Shown here piece after piece: positions 41,840 to 53,419 of a DNA stretch of 64,000 nucleotides. Under the pieces are notes generated by a model. The model was not told the origin of the DNA. It searched no databases and saw nothing but the letters and a program-made list of their open reading frames with translations. The translations under genes and the position numbers were made by a program. Source of the DNA: Ahaetulla prasina (taxonomy: Eukaryota; Chordata; Lepidosauria; Squamata; Colubridae); the NCBI RefSeq assembly GCF_028640845.1, contig NC_080541.1, positions 35,927,935 to 35,991,934 on the forward strand, given 5' to 3'. The first letter of the stretch is position 1; every line of letters begins with the position of its first letter.

Positions 41840-43850
41840 GGATTTTGTGATTGGACTCATCCACATGATGCGTATCTTGGGCATAAGCAATCCTATTTCC
41901 ATGGCAGCCATTTAATGAGAACAGTCATGATATCCTCATGATATCCTCTTAGAATTCCAAATGTATCCCAAGTATATCCCTTTCCCTTTCTAAAGGAACT
42001 TCTATGCAAACTTCTGATAACCTTACTATGCATGGATTTGTCTCCTTTGTTCTCTGCAAAGCCATCAAAAGCTGCATTGGATAAAATAATGAAGAATAAC
42101 ACCTCACTTCTTCCATGGCCATTTCCTAACTACTTTATAATAAGACACAGCTTTGCACTGTCCGTGATCTTGATTTCCTATAGAATGAAATATGTTGCCT
42201 ATGTGCCTAAACTGCATTTTTTTTCTGCTGGACAATTGAATAGAAAGGGGGTGGGGGGGAAGGAGACAGAACCTTTTGTTTTTAAGAGGTTCAAAAACAT
42301 GCCTTTAATACCTCTTTCCATTATTTCAAGTGCCTGCTCTCCGTTATTCATTAAAATGCTGGGTCAGTTAAATGATGAATCAAGCACCGAATAGTTTTAT
42401 TTGTCACTGGGGTCATAACAAAACTGTGACTGCTAGCTATTATTAACAATAATAGATTTCCCACATTTATGCTGACCACAGAATACATAAAAAAATAAAT
42501 GGGAACAGGTACTGGGTCTAAAATTTGACAGAGCTAAGTTTGCATTACTAGCCTCAAGAAAAAGCATCTTTATCTTTGCTCTAGGTTACCACCTTTCATT
42601 TTTTGCTAACCCTTTGTCAGGTGTTCATAACTAATGTTTAGTTCATTTTTCCTCTCTAAAGAACAACCAGTTTCCCTGTTCATTTTTCAAAGGTGAGAAA
42701 TGACCTATTAATTGTATCAGGACATGGCTAGACAAAATGAGGCGATTCTCACCTGTAATGAAGGCAATTCCACCTTTTTGCAGAAAGTAGCTGGCAGGTA
42801 AATAAATGGATCACTGTTAAGGTCAAAAAGTTGCTGGACTAAATATAATATTTCAGCTTAAGAAAATGGCTTTGTCCTCATATATCTGCCGAAAGCTGTC
42901 AAATTCCAATAAGCTGTTGTCAGCTTTAATATATCTTACAGACATTTTCAAGATAATAGATTTTGATAGATTAAAATTAAGAGAAAACTGATTAGCTGAA
43001 AACAAGAATGACATCTTGAACAGAAACTTCTGTCCTATAACTAGTGTTCAGTTCTCTTCAAATTCATTATATAGGCAGTTTTCTTCAACTTTCATCTTGG
43101 AAGAATACATCTTTAAATTTATTCTCCATTTTTGCTCTTTCGACTCGGTTTCCAATCATTTTAAGTTGTATATAGTAATGTCCGAATAGTGGGCTGAACT
43201 GTCCTGAGAAGATACTGAAAAAAAAATCATTTTGAAAGTTGGCAGAAAGTTGGACATTTTGGATTCTCTTCTTCTATTCATGGACTGGTTCCCAGGTGGT
43301 TCATAATAACATTAGTGTGTCATTTGTGTAGGTAGCTGAGTCAATAAACTGATGGGGTTCATAGAACCAGCCAACCTACTGTAGAGATTCCAGGGATAGG
43401 TAGGCTTGTTGGGGCCTAAGAAAGTCAGTTGCAAATACTGCCATGTTTCTTTTTGTTCATGCAGAAAACTTTTAGAAAAGGGGTAAAAACCTGTAGTCTT
43501 CTAAATTTTGAAATAAAGTACTATGAAATAAAGCTCATAGTATTTCTCACTAGTCAGCCTTTTGACTAGGGCTACTGTGACATGTAACTCAACAGCATCT
43601 GGAGACCCACAAGTTTCATATCCCTGTCTTAGAAACATAGGTTTTGTGATTTCTAGCATAGTGTTTGGTGCATCAAGGCTCAAATCTGGATTTTTTTTCA
43701 TGGTTGAAATCAGTGCTCTGCTCTTCACATTTATCTTGCATTTACTAACTAAATAGAAAATTCCAGTAGAATTGCAAATATATCGTGCAAGGATAGAAAC
43801 ACCATGAACAGGGATCCTCCCGTTTTTAAGTCCAGAAAACTTATTTTAAG
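41840..43850. other. Unannotated DNA
   Basis: Two kilobases with no recognised repeat or exon. Candidate ORFs (69-120 codons) lack domains and have ordinary AT-rich composition. Confidence 0.4.
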
Positions 43851-43859
43851 CCATTGTTT

Positions 43860-43953
43860 CTGGACATTGGCACCTTTAAGATGTGTGGATTTCAACTCTC
43901 ACAATTCTGGGAATTGAAGTCTACACATGTTATAGTTGCCAAGATTGAGAAAC
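43860..43953. mobile_element. Old palindromic hAT MITE relative
   Basis: TGGATTTCAACTCTCACAAT and GGGAATTGAAGTCTACACAT are imperfect inverted arms, with GTTGCCAAGATTGAG at the right. It is the same interior as the CAGGGGTC family, but its termini have decayed. Confidence 0.6.
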
Positions 43954-44028
43954 ATTATTTTAACTAAAGAAAATTGTCTGCACTTCATTAGAGTGACTGT
44001 AGCTTTCTCCACAGACTTCTACCTAGGT

Positions 44029-44402
44029 CAGTGGTGGCTAATCTTTTCTGGACTGAGTGCCTAAAGCATGCGCATGTGCACACAAATGCATGCATGTGTG
44101 CCCGAACCCCCAAAATGCAATGTGTGCCTGAACCCCCAAAATGCAATGCAATGACCCTGTGCATGCGCACCACCCCCACGCATGCCTGTGTGGCCCCTGC
44201 GCATGTGCCCACTCCCCCAGCATATGCACATGTGTCCTTCCGCATGCACCCAGCCCCAACGCATGCACGGCAAAGACCCAACAACCAGCTGGCTGGCGGG
44301 AGGCGCACATGTATGGCGGAGCCAAACTGGGGCAATGGCTTGCGTGCCCACAAAGAGGGCACTGCGTGCCACCTGTGGCACGCGTGCCAGTTCGCCATCA
44401 CG
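44029..44402. mobile_element. hAT MITE (CAGTGATGG family)
   Basis: Left end CAGTGGTGGCTAATC, right end GTTCGCCATCACGG. The interior is extremely rich in GCATG/CATGC and contains a direct repeat CCCCCAAAATGCAATG. No matching 8-bp flank is seen. Confidence 0.75.
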
Positions 44403-44450
44403 GATGGTTCACCTCATTGTTTCTTTTCATTTTGTGCCAGATAATTGTTA

Positions 44451-44810
44451 GGTAAAGGTAAAGGTTCCCCTCGCACATACGTGCTAGTCGTTCCCGACTC
44501 TAGGGGGCGGTGCTCATCTCCGTTTCAAAGCCGAAGAGCCAGCGCTGTCCAAAGACGTCTCCGTGGTCATGTGGCCGGCATGACTCAACACCAAAGGTGC
44601 ACGGAACGCTGTTACCTTCCCACCAAAGGTGGTCCCTATTTTTTCTACTTGCATTTTTACGTGCTTTCGAAACTGCTAGGTTGGCAGAAGCTGGGACAAG
44701 AAACTGGAGCTCACCCCGTTACACGGCAGCACTAGGGATTCGAACCACCGAGCTGCCAACCTTTCGATCGACAAGCTCAACGTCCTAGCCCCTGAGCCAT
44801 CGCGTCCCTT
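44451..44810 (-). mobile_element. Sauria SINE, complete, with 13-bp target duplication
   Basis: On the minus strand it begins GGGACGCGATGGCTCAGGGG (box A region) with box B GGTTCGAATCCC. It ends in a BovB-like tail (CCCTAGAGTCGGGAACGACT) and an (ACCTTT)n tract. CAGATAATTGTTA is duplicated exactly (44438-44450, 44811-44823), showing target-primed insertion. The tail resembles the BovB end at 24450-24498, consistent with BovB machinery moving it. Confidence 0.95.
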
Positions 44811-44824
44811 CAGATAATTGTTAT

Positions 44825-45300
44825 CTATCCTATTAAGAACTGAATCATGCTACAAATCACATGTTGTTTTCTCTCAGGTATACCAGACACTGCTCTTCAG
44901 TCTTCTCAATAATTGCTTAATATTGCAAGATCTCCAGTCTGCTTTAGATGAGTTTACTTTTCCAAGCATTTATCACTCGAGCATCAGATTTTTCATCAAC
45001 AAAATGTATTTCTTCTGTTATATATCACTGGTGTTATCTTTGTGGCATGATTCATATAAAACTGACCCACAGAGACTGATTGTGATGACTGTAGAATACA
45101 GTGTCTCCTAAGCACATAAATACAGTATGTCTTAATTCCAGTCACTGGAAAGCTAAAGTGGAACAGCACTATAGTTCTCTATTTGTGCTTGTGAACTTCC
45201 CAGATCTGAGATACTAAATGAATCTAAACGAATCTTCGGCTAGAGGAATCCACACTATGATGGGGAAAAAAATGATAAAATGTTTTTGAACTTGTGTCCT
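44825..45300. other. Unannotated DNA
   Basis: Nothing recognised. Confidence 0.35.
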
Positions 45301-45306
45301 GATGGC

Positions 45307-45828
45307 TGTCATGTCCCACTCCTCCGCTGACGGCTGGGTCAGGGAAATCCGAATCAGGCTTGCCTCTGCAGCTCTGCCCAAAGTCCTAGCAAAGTCCTCA
45401 GAGCAGGCAGGAGACCAGTAAGTGACTTCAGCAAGATAAGTTCGACTTTTGCCTGACTCAGAGACTGCCAGAAAGTAGATCCTTTATATAGGCCATGGGG
45501 TGTGGCTCCATGACTCAGCACTCATTAAGGCCTGCCCCTCCCTTCCTTCTGTTGCCTCCGCCTCTCCAATCTTCTGATGCGAGGATTACTCCAATCAGCT
45601 GTTGTTGGGAGTAAACCCTCCTCAGGCTCACCTGCTGTGGAGGAGGGGGAGGGGTCTAGCTGCTCCGTTTGCCTGGGCATGGAGTCAGGGCTGGGGCAGG
45701 GAGATGCTCCTTCTTCTGCAGTTTATCTGGGCATGGAGCCAGGACTTGGGCCGGGAGGCATACATTCCTCAGTGTTCGGGAGCAGGTAAGAAGGCCCCGG
45801 CTGCTCTGAGGGCGGGCAAGACACAACA
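45307..45828 (-). mobile_element. Solo LTR with TATA box, second family
   Basis: On the minus strand it starts TGTTGTGTCTTGCC and ends GGGACATGACA. Flanks ATGGC and CTGGC match at 4 of 5. A strong TATA element CCTATATAAAGG lies mid-LTR on the minus strand. The U3 side has two imperfect repeats ending in GACTCCATGCCCAG or GGCTCCATGCCCAG and an acidic open segment (e.g. STAGEPEEGLLP). The layout resembles LTR family 1, but the sequence differs. Confidence 0.65.
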
Positions 45829-45892
45829 CTGGCAGAGACCAAAGCATAAACCATGAGATTTGTGTTGTGACATACAACACACATTTTTTTTT

Positions 45893-46149
45893 AAATTTGC
45901 ATTTATATCCCACCCTTCTCTGAAGACTCAGGGCGGCTTACACTGTGTCAAGCAATAGTCTTCATCCATTTGTATATTATATACAAAGTCAACTTATTGC
46001 CCCCAACAATCTGGGTCCTCATTTTAGCTACTTTATAAAGGATGGAAGGCTGAATCAACCTTGGGCCTGGTGGGGCTTGAACCTGCAGTAATTGCAAGCA
46101 GCTGCTGTTAATAACAGACTGTCTTACCAGTCTGAGCCACAGAGGCCCT
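45893..46149 (-). mobile_element. L2-tailed tRNA-SINE
   Basis: The tail side reads ATTTATATCCCACCCTTCTC and AAGACTCAGGGCGGCTTACA. The head in complement has GGGGCTTGAACCTGCAG, a slightly decayed box B. It is an older copy than that at 25368. Confidence 0.85.
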
Positions 46150-47980
46150 TTTCATTTCATCACCCCACTTTCCTGTCCCTCCCATGCCAGAAGACATCCA
46201 TGTTTAAACTGATCCATCAGAGCTTTTTTCACGAACTTAACCTGGTACCAACTTTTTTCTGACTTTGAAACTATTGAAATTATGTTCCGCAGATCATAAC
46301 TGAGATGACCTAGTGATGCAGCAAAAGAATCCTGGCTGACTAACCGATGTTTCAGAACATTAAAAGATGCAGCTCCCTTAATGAGTCAAAAAGAGATACT
46401 TTGTGCACATTCCACACATTATAAAATAATATTTTGAAGGATTTGTATATTCCCACTAGATTCTGAACTTTGTTATATTGCATGAGAATCCACCACTTAC
46501 TGTATCCTTAATAGACAAAGTTATACAAAAGTATCCGAGGCAGTAACTTTTAAAACACTCTATGCAGCTACATTATCAGCAGTGAGATTCCCCAAACAGC
46601 AGACTTTCTCTCTGCCAGTCAATATTTTATTTGTTGAACCAAAGGTCGTTACATAAAAGAAAATTTAACTCTGCAAAATGAAATCCAAGTGATATTGAGC
46701 ACGAAACTTCCAAGTTGTATAAAACAAATTAGCATATAGATCAAACCCTTCACATTATTCTTGCAATGTGAGTCTTATATTCTGAAAACAATGAAATCAA
46801 GAAAGTTGATACATGCGCTGAAAACAAATGTGTATGAGGAGAGAAAATAGATGCACCTGTTAGTCACATCACATATGATTTTTCATCCAACATTTTGCAT
46901 ATTCCGTCACATTTTCTGTTCCAAAATAAAACATTTAGATGTACTCAACAAAAAACTATAAAATATTTATATTTGTGTATTCAGAAATGTATGGCTTATT
47001 TTGGTTATGGCAACCACCGATGCAATATACAATATAATTAAGACAAACAGAGCAATGCAATAAAACAGAATAAACAAGAATACTGTAAACAGAAAGAGAA
47101 CTACATATAAATTAATAATGATGCCTTGAATTGCATTTGGAAATAGATTTGCTCAGATACCATAAGATTATTAAGCAGCAGATCTTCATCATAACTTGAC
47201 TGCCATAATACTTGGTATTTCTGAAGAACATTAAAAAGTAAATAAAAGCTTTATTAATTGCACAATTATGCACTTCCTTACTTATTATATTTGATAACTT
47301 TCCAGGAACAGATATCATCAAAGCATAGAGTAAGGTGACAAATTTTTATGTATCATATAAACAGATGTTTGGAGAACTCGAGCAGTGAACCTCTAGCAGC
47401 AGTTGTCATGATCAAAAAAGGGTATTTATATTCTGCAGAAGCTCAAGGCCCTCTTGGAGAAGTCCTGTTCCTCTTCCTTTGAGTTGAGGGAAAACAGCAG
47501 TTGGGTAAAGGGTGTGATGAACCTATCTAGGGCTCAGGACGTAATACTAAGATTTTGGCAGACCAATCCTTTGCTGCCTCTTTATATCGAACCCTGTAAT
47601 CAACAGATACACAAACTTCAAGCCCATGTGTATGTCAAGATAATCACACCAAGGATAAAAAAGGTTGAGAAAATTGTGGGAAGTACTTTTTAGGGAAAGT
47701 GGTTGACCTGGGAATCATATCTGGTAGCTCCCTAGAAGTCCATTTCCTATAGTTCTGCATTCATGTGGAAGCAAGAAGTTTTGCCTAGAAATAATGTACT
47801 GAAGGAACTGTATAGACTTTCTGAAAAACTTGACCTTTGGGTGGTTCTGAAAATTCTTTGCTAATAATACTGAAACTTATTAACTTGGAATGGAGTTTAA
47901 TTATACTATCGTAGTGAGTTGCCTGAGCCTGTAGAATGCCAGGGGTCTCAAATCTTCTTGAAGCTTTCTGGGTCTCCATG
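46150..47980. other. Unannotated AT-rich DNA
   Basis: No repeat family or exon recognised in this 1.8-kb stretch. Confidence 0.4.
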
Positions 47981-47988
47981 CCCTGATC

Positions 47989-48231
47989 CAGAGGTGGCTT
48001 TCAGCAGGTTCTGACCAGTTCTGGAGAACCGGTAGCAGAAATTTTGAGTAGTTCAGAGAACCGGTAAATACCATCTCTGACTGGCCTTGCCTCCCCACCC
48101 CCATGTATTCTCTGCCTCTCGAGTCCCAGTTGATTGGGAGGAAATGGGGATTTTGCAGTATTCTTCCCCTGCCACGCCCACCAAGCCACACCCACGGAAC
48201 GGGTAATAAAATTTTTTGAAACCCACCACTG
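47989..48231. mobile_element. hAT MITE (CAGAGGTGG long form)
   Basis: Starts CAGAGGTGGCTTTCAGCAGG and ends TTGAAACCCACCACTG. Flanks CCCTGATC and TCCTGATT match at 6 of 8. Confidence 0.85.
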
Positions 48232-48234
48232 TCC

Positions 48235-49405
48235 TGATTCTATCTTTGGCTTTGGGATTAAGGTTGGGTAGTTCCTGCTACCATCATTTATCATTTTTCC
48301 CTGGCATCCTTCACCTGAGAGAAGTAAGGTTTATGCTGCCTGCCTGACAAAAATAAATAAATAAATGTACAAAAAATGAGATAATTTCAATTATGCAGCC
48401 CCCCCACCAGCCCTGCAATGTAGATGTGTCTGGTTATATGAATCAGTCTTAGATGATAGACCAACCTACCAGAGATAATCTAATTCAGATTTTTAAAAGA
48501 AGAAAAGATAAAAGGTAATCCCTCTGCTCAATTTAAATATTAAACTGCAAATAGTGCTGATAAAGATAACTTATAGAGACATTCAGTTAGAAGGCTAAGT
48601 CTGGCAATTTGAAAGGGAAATTCTGAAAGAGGATACTCCAGGGAGGTCACACTGTGGAATTGGCAAATTCTTCCCGAGAAATGGGAAATGTTACAATTTA
48701 ACACTGCAGACTACTAAACATTAATAAAAGTACTTTTAAAAAGTACTTCATGACTAACTTGAAGAATGGATAAATATTCATCCTGAGGATTGGGTAACAA
48801 GTGAACATACCTTTCAGTTTGTACTAGAAAGTAAAAAATAGGTAAACCTGAAACACATCACAAAATTAAAATGACAGTGCAACAGTGTCATTCCTAGATT
48901 AATATTTTTACCCTGTTCCTTTAAAGATTGTCTTTAACAGCTGTTTCCCTAATTCAATTACCCCAAATGGTCCAACTTCTTGGAAATATCTAAACTTAAA
49001 TCAGAGGTAGAAGGAAGTTATCTTAAAACCTTAAAATTCAATTTGACAAGGATGTTTTCAGTCTGACTATACTTGGAGGCAAACTTCCAGTAGTAACCAA
49101 TTAGTTTCAAGAGTGATTGTAATTATTTGTGTGTCTGTAGGCATGGGTGATTTCTAAGTAGCCTTCATTTAATGCTTCCAGGATGATGTAGTTACATGTG
49201 CCGAATAATGTTCCATGTCAATCATCCCAGATCTTCTGTTCAATTTATGTTTCTTTCAAATTTTGCTAGACAAGGGAATTAATTTTTATCAGGGCACCTA
49301 TAGTTGATTTACGGGGTCCAAAATGTTTTTCTGGAGATCTTTTCTCTTCCTCCCATTGATAATGCATCAGCTCCAGATTTCTGTTGATCAGAAATTAGAG
49401 CTGAC
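48235..49405. other. Unannotated DNA
   Basis: No recognised feature. A short (AAAT)n run occurs at about 48350. Confidence 0.35.
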
Positions 49406-49409
49406 TGAA

Positions 49410-49672
49410 ATTTCTGGGCTTTTTTATGGCAATCGTTAAATGAATGCAGCAGTTGTTAAGCAAACCCATTCATTTCAAAGGGTAGTTTTTGCCAGAAACT
49501 GGCAAAAAGTATCAGAAATTGGCATACAAACCTTGCAAATTATGATTATACGAACATAGAATGCCACAACAATCTGTACATACAGTCACATGACACAATA
49601 ATTTATGACAACTGTCACAACTTCAAATGGTTGTAAAATGGCTGGTTGTAAATTGAGAACTACCTGTACTTT
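49410..49672 (-). mobile_element. Non-autonomous DNA element ending ACTACCTGTA
   Basis: GGTTGTAAATTGAGAACTAC then CTGTA at the right is the complement of the TACAGGTAG...TTACAACC start at 56320. The interior TCACATGACACAATAATTT is similar in style. The left end has decayed. I believe this is a Tc1/mariner-type MITE. Confidence 0.5.
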
Positions 49673-49885
49673 CCCATGCAACAATTGCACAATAGTTTAT
49701 TGTGTCAAACTGATACACCACAATCATGTGATCAAAGTCAAAATGTGCATCATGGTATTAAAAGGCTGGAACTTTTATCATATGACAGTGCCCAATATAT
49801 TTTGTCTTCTCTGGGAACAAGAGGATAGCTGTGAAAGTGTTTCCTGCAAAATAGATTATGAAGGAAGACAACTAAGTAAAGAAAA

Positions 49886-51715
49886 GTAATTATTTATTTT
49901 ATTTATTTATTTTATTAGATTTCTAGACCTTTCTCCCGAAGGACTTAGGGCGGTGTATAGCCAAGATAAAAATAAACAATGTACAATTAAAAATAAATTA
50001 AAAAACTTATTATACAGTTAGGCCGATAAATTAAAATATATAATCTAAAAAAAACCCCAATTTAAAACTTAAATAGCAATTAAATTTAAAATCTAAACAA
50101 TTTAAGAAAGCCCCGCGCGAACAAACAAATATGTTTTCAGTTCGCGGCGAAAGGTCCGAAGGTCAGATATTTGGCGTAAACCGGGGGGAAGTTCATTCCA
50201 GACAGCCGACATTGTTTGGCGGACGGCACCCTGAGAAGTCCCTCTCTGTGTGAGCGTACGGGTCGGTGGGAGGCATGAGGTAACAGCAGGCGGTCCCGTA
50301 AGTACCCAGGCCCCAAGCCATGGAGCGCTTTAAAGGTGGTAACCAAAACCTTGAAATGCACCTGAAAGGCAACAGGTAGCCAGTGCAGTCTGCGCAGGAG
50401 AGGTGTTACATGGGAGCTACGTAGAGCTCCCTCTATCACCCGCGCAGCTGCATTCTGGACCAACTGAAGCCTCTGAGTGCATCTCAAGGGGAGCCCCATG
50501 TAGAGAGCATTGCAACAATCCAGGCAAGAGGTAACGAGAGCATGAGTGACTGTGCATAGGACATCCCGATCAAGGAAGGGGCGCAACTGGCAAACCAGGC
50601 GAACCTGGTGAAAGGCTCTCCTGGAGACGGCTGCCAAATGATCTTCAAGCGACAGCCGTGCATCCAGGAGAACACCCAAGTTGCGCACTCCCTCCTTTGG
50701 GGCCAATAACTCACCCCCAACAGTCAGCCGCGGCTGCAGCTGACTGTATCGGGGTGCCGGCATCCACAGCCACTCGGTCTTGGAGGGATTGAGCTTGAGC
50801 CTGTTTCTCCCCATCCAGACCCGTACGGCCTCCAAACACCGGGACAGCACCTCGACAGCTTCGTTGGGGGGGCCCGGGGTGGAAAAGTACAGCTGAGTAT
50901 CATCAGCGTACAGCTGGTATCTCACCCCGAAGCCACTGATGATCTCGCCCAACGGCTTCATATAGATGTTGAACAGGAGGGGCGAGAGAATCGACCCCTG
51001 TGGCACCCCACAAGTAAGGTGACTCGTGGTCGACCTCTGCCCCCCTGTCAACACCGTCTGCGACTGATCGGAGAGATAGGAGGAGAACCACCGATAAACG
51101 GTGCCTCCCACTCCCAACCCCCCCAACCGGCCTAGCAGGATACCATGGTCGATGGTATCAAAAGCCGCTGAGAGATCTAACAGGACCAGGGCAGAGGAAT
51201 AACCCCTGTCTCTGGCCCTCCAGAGATCATCCACCAACGCGACCAAAGCTGTCTCCGTGCTGTATTCGGGTCGGAAGCCAGACTGAAACGGGTCTAGATA
51301 GACAGCTTCATCCAGGTACTGGGGTAGCTGCCGTGCCACGGCACTCTCTACAACCTTTGCAACAAAGCGAAGGTTGGAGACCGGACGGTAATTACCTAAA
51401 ATAGCTGGATCCAGGGAAGGCTTCTTGAGGAGGGGTCTCACCACCGCCTCCTTCAAGGCAGCAGGGAAAACCCCCTCCAACAAAGAAGTGTTGATAATCC
51501 CCTGGAGCCAGCCTCGTGTCACTTCCCGGGAGGCCAGCACCAGCCAGGAAGGGCACAGGTCCAGTAAACATGTCGTGGTATGCAGCCTTCCCAGCAACCT
51601 GTCCACGTCCTCGGGAGCCACAGGGTCAAACTCATCCCAAACAATCTCCACAAGACACGACTCCGCCCTCTCACCTGGATCATCCCAATTTCGGTCCAAG
51701 CCATCCCGGAGCTGA
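49886..51715 (-). mobile_element. L2 LINE, 5'-truncated
   Basis: The TTTATTTATTT tail lies at 49886-49910 and a 3' UTR of about 230 bp follows (ACCTTTCTCCCGAAGGACTT, AGGGCGGTGTA). The pol ORF on the minus strand reaches the 5' truncation near 51715. Its 3' end is the apparent source of the tail on the L2-tailed SINEs. Confidence 0.92.
50137..51699 (-). CDS. L2 pol with long open reverse transcriptase frame
   Basis: 520 codons. RT motifs include VVRPLLKKPSLDPAILGNYR, LVLLDLSAAFDTIDH, CGVPQGSILSPLLFNIYM and the catalytic YADDTQLYF. They are followed by LNPSKTEWLWMP, LGVLLDARLSLEDHL and FKALHGLGPGYLRDRLLLP. The C terminus after SAKQC is out of register compared with the copy at 6935-7291, because about 50 bp are deleted near 50205. 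The N-terminal endonuclease is absent by 5' truncation. The remaining frame is unusually well preserved and suggests a young insertion; reverse transcription would act at the target DNA in the nucleus. Confidence 0.92.
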   Translation of the reverse strand: MDRNWDDPGERAESCLVEIVWDEFDPVAPEDVDRLLGRLHTTTCLLDLCPSWLVLASREVTRGWLQGIINTSLLEGVFPAALKEAVVRPLLKKPSLDPAILGNYRPVSNLRFVAKVVESAVARQLPQYLDEAVYLDPFQSGFRPEYSTETALVALVDDLWRARDRGYSSALVLLDLSAAFDTIDHGILLGRLGGLGVGGTVYRWFSSYLSDQSQTVLTGGQRSTTSHLTCGVPQGSILSPLLFNIYMKPLGEIISGFGVRYQLYADDTQLYFSTPGPPNEAVEVLSRCLEAVRVWMGRNRLKLNPSKTEWLWMPAPRYSQLQPRLTVGGELLAPKEGVRNLGVLLDARLSLEDHLAAVSRRAFHQVRLVCQLRPFLDRDVLCTVTHALVTSCLDCCNALYMGLPLRCTQRLQLVQNAAARVIEGALRSSHVTPLLRRLHWLPVAFQVHFKVLVTTFKALHGLGPGYLRDRLLLPHASHRPVRSHREGLLRVPSAKQCRLSGMNFPPVYAKYLTFGPFAAN

Positions 51716-51796
51716 ACGATTTTGTCGTATACATAATGATAATCCCAGAACTGTTTTGGGTGTCTGGCTGCCTATCAGGTGAGATAGGTTTCATGG

Positions 51797-52195
51797 CAGA
51801 GGTGGGCTTCAGATCCTTTAGCAACAGGTTAGCTGCCCTGTTTCCTCGAGTCTCTGGGAAGGTGAAAATTGCTTCTCCTGGGGTCCGGAGGCCCTTTGGT
51901 GGCCGGAAACAGGCCCATTTCTGGACTTCCGGAACTTCCGGGAGGCCTGTTTTTCGCCCTCCCCAGGCTTTTGCCCCAGGAGGACAAAAACAGCTTCCCC
52001 CGGGGTCTGGAGGCACTCTGGAGTCTGGAAACAGGCCTATTACTGGATTTCTGGAACCTCCAATAGGTCCATTTTTTGTCCTCCCAGACTCTCCGCGTGG
52101 CCCCTGCACTTACCTGGAATGATGAATGAGCTGTGTGGAGACTCTGGGGAGGGGAGGGGCATGGTGGGTGTGGCCAGTCAGAGGTGGCATTTGGG
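51797..52195. mobile_element. Long GC-rich MITE-like repeat
   Basis: Starts CAGAGGTGGGCTTCAG. The interior has two near-parallel modules (GGGTCCGGAGGCCCTTTGG and GGGTCTGGAGGCACTCTGG, each followed by GAAACAGGCC...), then GGTGTGGCCAGTCAGAGGTG. It is related to 33895-34348 by composition and modules. The right end is approximate. Confidence 0.5.
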
Positions 52196-52200
52196 GGTTC

Positions 52201-52550
52201 ATAACATAACATAATAACAGAGTTGGAAGGGACCTTGGAGGTCTTCTAGTCCAACCCCCTGCCCAGGCAGGAAACCCTACACCATTTCAGACAAATGGCT
52301 ATCCAACATTTTCTTAAAAATTTCCAGTGTTGGAGCATTCACAACTTCTGCAGGCAAGTTGTTCCACATATTGATTGTTCTAATTTTCTCCTTAGTTCTA
52401 GGTTGCTTCTCTCCTTGATTAGTTTCCACCCATTGCTTCTTGTTCTACCCTCAGGTGCTTTGGAGAATAGCTTGACTCCCTCTTCTTTGGGGCAGCCCCT
52501 GAGATATTGGAACACTGCTATCATGTCTCCCCTAGTCCTTCTGTTCACCC
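52201..52550 (-). pseudogene. CR1 LINE 3' end
   Basis: The (CATAA)n tail at 52201-52216 precedes CAGAGTTGGAAGGGACCTTG. Pol C-terminal codons follow on the minus strand (GDMIAVFQYLRGC, EGRTRSNGWKLIKE). A small deletion removes the segment encoding NFLTVR. Truncated at the RMKRT-type position near 52550. Confidence 0.9.
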
Positions 52551-53040
52551 CAGCAATCCTTGGCTACAGCATCGCCCTAACCCTGCTGAACCCCAGGAGC
52601 CCACCTCTGTTTCATGGGCATAAAATTGGCATTCTTTCTCACTTTGGTTATTTAAAATGATGATTTTTGTGCAAATATTTATAAAGGTATGTGAGAAAAG
52701 GGATGAGTAGAATTCCATTCCTATTTTAATGTTTATGTTTAAAATATTTGTATAATATCTGCCATGCAGAGCACTCCCAGAAAATATACAAAATTAAAAA
52801 TATGGATTAAGGGTAATAAAAATAGAGTAATGGGGGAAAAACCATTATAAAATTCAGACAGAAAGCACATAAAATAATAAAGTTCTGCTGTTATCCCTGT
52901 TATCCCTAGGTTAGGAAATTGACAGTAGGATGATTACAGAAATACTACTGGAAAGGAAATACTACTGTTTCCCTCCCCTGCACATATCTCCATAAGTAAC
53001 CACTTCCTCTGTAAAGATTCTCAATCTCCCAGATCATGGT
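52551..53040. other. Unannotated DNA
   Basis: No recognised feature. Confidence 0.35.
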
Positions 53041-53042
53041 TG

Positions 53043-53414
53043 TCCCAAAAGGGCTTTTTCAGGAGGCAACTGGACTTTCTTGTTATTTTTTTCTTAGAAG
53101 ACATTTTGCTTCAAGAAGCTTCTTCAGCTCTGACTGGATGGTGGGGAATAGAAGGATTTATATTCCTTGCAGACAGCTGGTCATTTGCAATGACCCTTTT
53201 AGAGTGTCATTGAGGCACTTGGAAATTTTATCTGTGTCCTCAGAGTCACCTGAGTAGTGCTCCTGGTTCCTTTAATCTGGAATTCTTCTTCTTCTCCTTT
53301 TTTGTTTTTGGGAAATCTGTTTATTTTCCCACAGCATTCGAAGGATATTCATCCCAGGTTGCATAGCTAAAAGTCTAGAAAGTCCAGTTGCCTCCTGAAA
53401 AACCATCTTTGGGA
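53043..53414. mobile_element. 372-bp element with about 38-bp inverted termini
   Basis: The left terminus TCCCAAAAGGGCTTTTTCAG continues GAGGCAACTGGACTTTCT. The right terminus is its complement (AGTCCAGTTGCCTCCTGAAA then AACCATCTTTGGGA). The interior has TTGCTTCAAGAAGCTTCTTC, a short palindrome. No target duplication was found and the superfamily is unknown. Confidence 0.7.
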
Positions 53415-53419
53415 TAACT

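Noticed and set aside
44038..44444. Several overlapping His/Cys-rich ORFs resembling zinc-binding proteins
   Set aside because: Both strands give such ORFs because the MITE interior is dominated by GCATGC-type repeats. There is no domain order and no splice context.
44451..44810. tRNA gene on the minus strand
   Set aside because: Box A and box B are present, but the sequence continues into a BovB-like SINE tail and has a 13-bp target duplication. The same reasoning applies to the heads at 25368, 54188, 58297 and 59303.
51519..52109. 196-codon minus-strand ORF spanning the L2 5' end and the adjoining MITE-like repeat
   Set aside because: It crosses an insertion boundary and is in a different frame from L2 pol, so it is a chance fusion.
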